Assembly: GCA_949317995.1 (NCBI GenBank)
Contig: OX439044.1
Coordinates: 20,546,641-20,610,640 of the forward strand
Source of the DNA: Acholoe squamosa
Taxonomy: Eukaryota > Annelida > Polychaeta > Phyllodocida > Polynoidae
Direction: 5' to 3'
DNA length: 64,000 bases
Shown here: in pieces, positions 60,401-64,000 of the stretch
Numbering within the stretch: the stretch's first letter is position 1
Layout: each line of letters starts with the position of its first letter
Program-made: the position numbers and the translations under genes
The notes under the pieces: model-generated
Told to the model about the DNA's origin: nothing
The model's input: only the letters and a program-made list of their open reading frames with translations
Databases searched by the model: none

Positions 60401-63400
60401 TGCTGTCGCCCTTGGAAAGCTGGTGCCCCGCTTAGCAATGGTTTATGCTATCATGTTACAGGCTCGTTGCTCGCACTTGAGTCGACTGCAAAGAATACTC
60501 ACCATGAGCCTTGGACAGCAAATTTGTAACCAGAAGGTGAGCCATCTTTTCAAGCTTCATTTCAATTTCCTTCGTAAAACATATTTTGATAGCAGAAAAG
60601 TAATCTGGCCATAGACACAACAAATTTTGTGATCTGCACCCACACTTGGCTTATAGCAAAGTAAGGGTCAGCTTCTGAGGTAGTTCTTTTAATCAAGGTA
60701 AATTTAAGAAAGTTAAACAATATTTAGTGAATCATACTTAAACTATGTTTAAATGTGAAAGACTTGAGTCATAGAACCTATTGTTTTATAATACTTTGAG
60801 TATTGCCATAACCTTTTTTGAAGTATTGCATCCCTCCTGAATCTAATACTTTTGTTCCTCATGGACATTTTCACAGCATTGGATATCAAGGCATATCTAT
60901 CTTATTCTAGATCATGTCAAATGTAACAAAATTCAGGGCTCACACAACTGACTGTTACTCTTCATTTCAGTCCATGTGCCAGAGATGGAATTGCTGCTGC
61001 AGTACCGCCCACAGAAGTAGAGGAAAGAGCACATTTAATTCAAGATTTAACATTTACTTACAATAAGATTATACACATATAATCAAAGCTTTTAACATCC
61101 CAACTTATATCTGAGAATATTTATTGAAGGTCATCCACCTTTGCAATCTTATAACAATAAACTAACACAACAGATTCTGCCTTATTTGCATACTGACAGA
61201 GAAATGATAACATATAGAAAACTAAATAGGTGCATGCATCACCAGCTGGTTGTATGTGTGCGACTGCTCAGTGGTATCGAAGGGTCTTGGAGGCAACATG
61301 ACAACACAACATGATGCACAGGTTCGACCCCTGTAACTCTTTCCAGTGGGATTTGTTGTGCACACATTATTGTAGCTATGTTGGTTCATATGCACAGAGA
61401 GTTTGCTGCCAATGATGGCTTTTAGATTGTAAGAAATTGTGATGTTCTCTGCTTGCTTATCCCTAAGCCTATGTAGCATGGCCCATCACCTCGCTCACAA
61501 ATCCGCTTCTTTAGTAATAATAAGATTAATCATAAGCCATTAATCAAACAAATTTTAAATAATCTTCTAACCTAGCTATGTCTTGGTCTACCACAGCTTC
61601 CTCTCCCTCGGTTTTTAATCAAAGGAAAATCAATTGGAAATGCAACTGCTCCTTGCCCTCTTAACATTTGCTACTGTTTTTCCTTGTGTTTGGTGATAAC
61701 CTTAATTCTAATATAGGTAAGATAGGAATTAAGCTGAGTTTCATGTACATACAGGGCTGAAGCCGTGTTTGTTGTAATGCAGAGGGAATATTCGTTGGCG
61801 AGCTACTTACACCTGGACTTTTACTTATGCCTGCACTACTGTAATATGACTGATATTGTTAGATTAATACAAGATTAAGTGTTCTGCTTAACTGACATAG
61901 GAGCTTTATAGGAGCGCTGAGCCATTGAACTAGCCCCTTTAACCTTTGCACACAGAACATATCAATTCAAAGCTTCTTTAACAGATAGCTACTGACATAA
62001 GTGCATGATTCACCAACTGGTCTTGTGTGTGCAACTACTCAGCAGTATCGAAGGGTCTTGGAGGCAACATGACAACACAACATGATGCACAGGTTCGACC
62101 CCTGTAACTCTTTCCGGCTTAGCTTGTTGTGCACGCAGAACTGTAGCCACATTGGTTCATATGCACTGAGAATTTGCTACCCATTATCTCTTTTTTATAA
62201 CAATAACTTGTGATGTTCTGCATGCTTATCCTTGAACAAGAATTTGTGATGTTCTGCATGCTTATCATTGAACGAGATTTTGTGTTCTGCATGCTTAACC
62301 ATAAACCTTTGCAGCATGAACCTGGCTTTCCTTCTCCATTAATGACAAGAATTATCATAAACCAATTACGAGGAATTTGTAACCTTCTATCCTCCCTGCT
62401 ATTTGGAAGTCTCACATGCACATATATGCTGTTTTTCATGAGAGAACTTCCACTTCAAAGCTATACGTTGCCTTCTACCTGTATCAATCACAGACAGTAG
62501 TCATTTGTAATGGCTTGCTTCATAACTGTTGATGGCTGTAAAAACATTGAATTATTTCCAAATGTTTCATAAACTATATAGAAAAAGAATTGCACCACCA
62601 TTCCCCTTTCCTTTACAGGTCTATGACAGATTGAACGTGATTGGCGTCACCTTATCACATCAGGCCATAGGAAGAATTTCAAAGAAGGTGCCATACAAAG
62701 ACCTGATACGGGCCGCGCTGGCCAAAGGAAAGCGTTTACGCTTGATCGGGGACAATCTGAACTTTGTACAAGGAGTAGGCTATGAGAAAATAGACAAGCA
62801 TCAGCATATGGTGCACATGTTCGCCTCAGCTGCTATCATGACAGAGCCAGTATTCACCGAAAAATCAGAAGTGCCGGAAAAACCACTTGCAACAATTGAT
62901 GTAGATGATGTTTGTGTCACCCCAGAAGCCTATGGTGTAATGCGGAATGATCTTGTGGTAATAGTTGGAAGAGTGTTAGCGAAATACCTTCTGCACCTTA
63001 AGTTTGTAGGTGAATACCTACCATCCTACCTCTTCACACCACAACGTGAATTTAGGAAGAAGACAGAAGTCATATCGCTGCCCGTGTTACCACTAAATGA
63101 GCAGTATGGTGCAGACACTGCCAAGATTTTGGACTATTATGAGGAGCTGGTGACCGACTTGGGTCTACCAGCGGATCATAAGTCACAGGCTGGAGGGGAC
63201 CAGCTCACCGCAGACCGAGAACGTGTTACAACATCTCTACGCCTTGGTAATCCTGAGCCACGGGGAAGATATGCTCATCTAGGTCCCATCACGTTTGAAT
63301 TTTTTCATCTTGGAATGAATTTCCTTGAAAGAATGGTGTTTGATCCTCTCTGGAACACTACTGGTGCAGATGAGATGGGAACCCTGCGAGGAGAGAAAGA

Positions 63401-64000
63401 AAGAATCGTCCGCCACTCAGTGAAGCCTGATGTCCACAAAGCGTACGAGGCGGACAAACAATTCTTCATCAATTTCTCTAACGCTTACATCATTGAAGCC
63501 GCATTGGAGTTCTTTGGCATGGACACTCGACTCTCAGCTCCAACTCAAAACTCTCCACCGGAGGTGCCTGAGAAAATGACAGACGGAGAAAAGAAGACAT
63601 GGATCTATGAGACAGTAGGTACATTCATAGATTGCTACGCTTTCCCCTACTGGACTGGCAATGACCGGGAGGTCTTCACTGCATCTGAAGTCAAAGAAGA
63701 GGTCCAGCATGTAGTTGTAAAGTCGGCGTCAGGAAAGACAATGAGAATATCTAAGATTAAACAGCCGTCCGTGGACCTAACCAAGCAAAAGCCGGATGGC
63801 AAGAAGACCTACGGGCATTATGTCTTGGAGACTGGCCTGACGTACCAGTACTTTCTGCACTTATGTAAGACACCAGACCGAACCCGATTGCTGAACTTGT
63901 TCAAGTTGATGATGTTACAGTTGAGGGGTCGAAGCACCGGAGCCAAATATCCACTGGAAATCTTGCACATGATGTTCCAACAGTTGTCTGAGTTAACTGA
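51566..64000 (+). CDS. SANT/Myb-like + DUF6589 domain protein (multi-exon, open at right edge)
   Basis: Six exons join in phase: 51566-51673, 55537-55663, 56912-57032, 57677-57806, 58896-60536 and 62619-64000, giving at least 1169 residues. Order of parts: a short basic N terminus; a SANT/Myb-like domain (about residues 37-105, key aromatics W40, W62, Y86); a spacer; a Ser/Thr/Pro-rich region with 16-residue repeats (about 275-450); a basic stretch (about 530-548) that could be a nuclear localisation signal; and a DUF6589 domain (from about 570, including GDN at 753-755 and GGDQLT near 903). DUF6589 is an uncharacterised eukaryotic family with many copies in some invertebrates and fungi. Its spaced acidic residues make an RNase H-like transposase origin possible, but that is inference. 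The role is probably DNA-directed and nuclear. Host gene or intron-bearing transposon cannot be decided here. Confidence 0.85.
52378..52433. mobile_element. Partial copy of the 7.1-kb hairpin element
   Basis: Shares gactcgctcgtgaagaaacg, then aaagactaaacattgttcac with the right arm of 7075-7203, diverged. The other arm is poorly preserved (about 52335-52350). Confidence 0.5.
52547..52880. repeat. 80-bp minisatellite, about 4 units
   Basis: The word GGTGCATTGACGCTAGGAAC (one unit with cgtgcattg) recurs every 80 bp from 52551 (52631, 52711, 52791), with a degraded fifth unit at about 52858. A smaller degenerate two-copy repeat (caacatgatg-tttatta words) lies just before it at 52440-52530. Confidence 0.88.
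53640..53900. other. GC-rich insert of unknown nature
   Basis: About 260 bp of GC-rich sequence lies between AT-rich intron and the satellite. Frames are open on both strands (118 and 65 codons). It contains short inverted words (tggactagatccagtc) and abuts the satellite sharply near 53930. It could be a SINE or transposon body; no match is recognised. Confidence 0.3.
53930..55316. repeat. 42-bp AT-rich satellite, interrupted
   Basis: A tandem array of CTCACTATTTGTCAGCAATT then AGTCAATATATGTCAGTAAT then TA, 42 bp, with a lot of unit-to-unit variation and a (TA)n expansion at about 54443-54487. A 290-bp MITE (54964-55254) splits it; satellite units resume directly after (55255-55300). It lies in the first intron within the coding part of the SANT-DUF6589 gene. 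Confidence 0.9.
54964..55254. mobile_element. TA-flanked MITE, GTATAAGGCGC family, copy inside satellite
   Basis: The left end is TAATCTCTCGCGTATAAGGC and the right end is GCGCCTTATACGCGGGAGAT then TACGGTA. The interior (gatatcaaaagaaaggtctt) matches the copy at 12801-13098 in reverse. Clean satellite on both sides defines the insertion and shows the satellite is the older sequence. Confidence 0.85.
55316..55408. mobile_element. Partial GGGAGTGATC-family MITE (right end)
   Basis: Reads gccccccctcaaacccacca, then cccccctgttgataaataat, then gaccactccctaa, matching the right end of 48630-48932. The left part is missing; it joins the satellite directly. Confidence 0.6.
55537..55663 (+). CDS. SANT-DUF6589 gene, SANT/Myb helices 1-2
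   Basis: The acceptor is actttatag ending at 55536 and the donor is AACA|gtgagc. It encodes NETWSRSEDDALLNFVRENG, then TERYGTWAKCSRYLKGLGFH, then RN plus one base. W-S-x-x-E-D-x-x-L-L followed by Y-G-x-W-x-x-C-S-R-Y-L is the helix 1 / helix 2 pattern of SANT/Myb domains, with an acidic patch and two of the regularly spaced aromatic residues. The exon breaks inside the domain just before the recognition helix. Confidence 0.82.
56912..57032 (+). CDS. SANT-DUF6589 gene, SANT/Myb recognition helix
   Basis: It follows a strong poly-T acceptor (tttttttttag) and ends at AA|gtatgt. The first two bases complete a Thr codon, then it reads KACNNRYSAKFKGKVTEERL and continues to FSFLP. T-x-x-x-C-x-N-R-Y is the third, DNA-reading helix of a Myb/SANT domain, with Tyr in place of the third Trp. 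The exon ends with two bases of an Asn codon finished by the next exon. Confidence 0.82.
57105..57500. mobile_element. Left end of the TACCGTAAAACCTCACC MITE and adjoining unknown repeat
   Basis: 57105-57160 reads taccgtaaaacctcacctat then aagtcgacc, the left end of the family at 50838-51161. No right end follows. 57325-57500 is GC-richer (gagcaccgatccgggcctgt) and unrecognised. Confidence 0.5.
57677..57806 (+). CDS. SANT-DUF6589 gene, spacer exon
   Basis: The acceptor is taattttcag ending at 57676 and the donor is TTGTTG|gtatgt. It encodes Asn (shared codon), then EIVQFDSYLPDTSSTFITCC and on to GTSGILRGLL. There is no recognised domain. It is accepted because it is the only piece that corrects phase: the previous exon ends in phase 2 and the next begins in phase 0, and this exon converts one to the other without a stop. 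Confidence 0.72.
58590..58672. mobile_element. Decayed GTATAAGGCGC-family MITE right end
   Basis: Words ggtgcaccttatgcacgcga and cttattcacgggagatcatg then atacca resemble the right end of the family. Strongly diverged. Confidence 0.4.
58896..60536 (+). CDS. SANT-DUF6589 gene, large Ser/Thr/Pro exon and start of DUF6589
   Basis: A 1641-nt exon (547 codons, phase 0 at both ends) lies between acceptor ctaatttccag and donor CAGAAG|gtgagc. It begins MAPRKEGVHPLSEDSGLDC; that Met is at the splice junction and need not be a start. The first two thirds are Ser/Thr/Pro-rich low complexity containing the 48-bp repeats. Near 59997 comes a basic block (KKKKSTRKVKKVRPK), then a predicted helical region (LRQAIITNLSEDIG; LVPRLAMVYAIMLQARCSHL) typical of the N-terminal part of DUF6589 proteins. 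If the donor is not used, translation ends at the stop at 60612-60614 after 25 further residues. Confidence 0.85.
59246..59745 (+). repeat. 48-bp coding minisatellite (16-residue repeats)
   Basis: About ten 48-bp units in frame, each containing caggtcccy and encoding versions of TQPTDQVPGSSTSTPS. The CAGGTCCC word recurs every 48 bp from 59271 (59319, 59367, 59415 and so on). A four-unit block of 192 bp is repeated nearly perfectly (about 59298-59489 and 59490-59681), so the array has expanded recently as a higher-order repeat. The product is a Ser/Thr/Pro linker, likely unstructured and a good substrate for phosphorylation or O-glycosylation. Copy number is probably polymorphic. Confidence 0.9.
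60971..61066 (+). other. Possible alternative terminal exon of the SANT-DUF6589 gene
   Basis: A good acceptor (cttcatttcag) precedes 60971. In phase with the preceding exon it reads SMCQRWNCCCSTAHRSRGKS, then TFNSRFNIYLQ and TAA at 61064. An AATAAA polyadenylation signal lies 90 bp on, at 61156-61161. If used, the product would keep the SANT domain and linker but lose the DUF6589 core. The short tail is not recognised and the call rests only on the acceptor, phase and poly(A) signal. Confidence 0.3.
61231..61482. repeat. Intronic duplicated block, copy 1
   Basis: Direct repeat of 62002-62317 within the last intron of the SANT-DUF6589 gene. The central 70 bp (61275-61344) is identical to 62046-62115, while the flanks on both sides have diverged clearly. 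The core includes ACAGGTTCGACCCCTGT, which folds as a 5-bp stem with a 7-nt loop like a tRNA T-arm, but a full cloverleaf cannot be formed. On the minus strand this copy is open for 85 codons, including KSYRGRTCASCCVVMLPPRP; the second copy has a stop nearby, so coding is not supported. Confidence 0.75.
62002..62317. repeat. Intronic duplicated block, copy 2
   Basis: Second copy of the block at 61231-61482. Beyond the identical 70-bp core (62046-62115) it carries an extra short tandem triplication of tgtgatgttctgcatgctta (about 62208-62300), of which the first copy has a single version. See copy 1 for the core. Confidence 0.75.
62619..64000 (+). CDS. SANT-DUF6589 gene, DUF6589 core exon (incomplete at right edge)
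   Basis: The acceptor is cctttacag ending at 62618, and the frame is open for 460 codons to the window end. It starts VYDRLNVIGVTLSHQAIGRI. Motifs in order: LIGDNLNF (Asp at residue 754), GGDQLTADRERV (Asp at 903), LGPITFEFFHLGMNFLERMV (His at 939), GTLRGEKERIVR, AYEADKQFFINF and IIEAALEFFGM. These match the pattern shared by animal DUF6589 proteins. The two Asp residues in strand-like settings are candidate metal ligands; a third acidic residue cannot be assigned by eye. No stop occurs within the window. Confidence 0.88.

Noticed and set aside
61300..61350. tRNA gene in the duplicated intronic block
   Set aside because: Only a T-arm and a loose acceptor pairing are possible; the space for D and anticodon arms is about 10 nt too short.
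61222..61479. 85-codon minus-strand protein in the duplicated block
   Set aside because: The second copy has a stop at the equivalent place and the similarity does not favour synonymous positions by eye.

Overview
This is animal (metazoan) nuclear DNA: genes with introns, GT-AG splice sites, AT-rich intergenic and intronic sequence, many small inverted-repeat transposons (MITEs), satellites and tRNA-derived SINE fragments. The MITE families, the frequent TACATGTA palindromes and the DUF6589 gene suggest a marine invertebrate (an amphioxus, hemichordate or lophotrochozoan type of genome). I cannot name the species from sequence alone.

Two protein-coding genes are supported, arranged head to head around a short CCAAT-box region at about 46.8-47.2 kb. 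On the minus strand is the 5' part of an ANKS1-family gene (ankyrin repeat and SAM adaptor). Exon 1 is at 46670-46782 and exon 2 at 188-268. They join exactly in phase, so intron 1 is about 46.4 kb and fills most of the window. The remaining exons lie beyond the left edge. On the plus strand is a gene with a coding start at 51566 and an open frame running past the right edge. Five coding exons plus a sixth, incomplete one join in phase. They encode an N-terminal SANT/Myb-like domain, a long Ser/Thr/Pro linker with a 48-bp coding minisatellite, a basic region and a DUF6589 domain. This gene is the most unusual object here: it has the architecture of a transposase-like or transposase-derived protein with its own DNA-binding domain.

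The rest is non-coding. By region: 1-9.7 kb has ANKS1 exon 2, then MITEs and hairpin elements. 9.7-11.5 kb has four copies of a fold-back unit. 12.8-14.7 kb has a TA-flanked MITE and a short tandem repeat. 17.6-18.5 kb has a 73-bp minisatellite. 21-24.3 kb has MITEs. 27.7 kb has another MITE. 29.9-30.9 kb has a SINE fragment and a large fold-back element. 33.1-33.7 kb has a GC-rich candidate enhancer (CRE, ERR/NR5A, RFX-like and E-box sites). 34 kb has a hAT-like MITE. 36.5 kb has a second candidate regulatory block. 39.6-42.6 kb has three hammerhead-like cores of the kind found in Penelope-like retroelements. 42.8-55.4 kb has further MITEs (one nested in another), an 80-bp minisatellite and a 42-bp AT-rich satellite interrupted by a MITE. 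No rRNA, intact tRNA, CRISPR or operon features were seen.

Likely working picture: the two genes may share a promoter. The ANKS1 adaptor would act in signalling at the membrane or synapse, by family knowledge. The SANT-DUF6589 protein would act on DNA in the nucleus, by inference. A cryptic dispersed palindrome, GAGCWGCTC, recurs 12 times, mostly in close pairs, and is not explained by any other feature.
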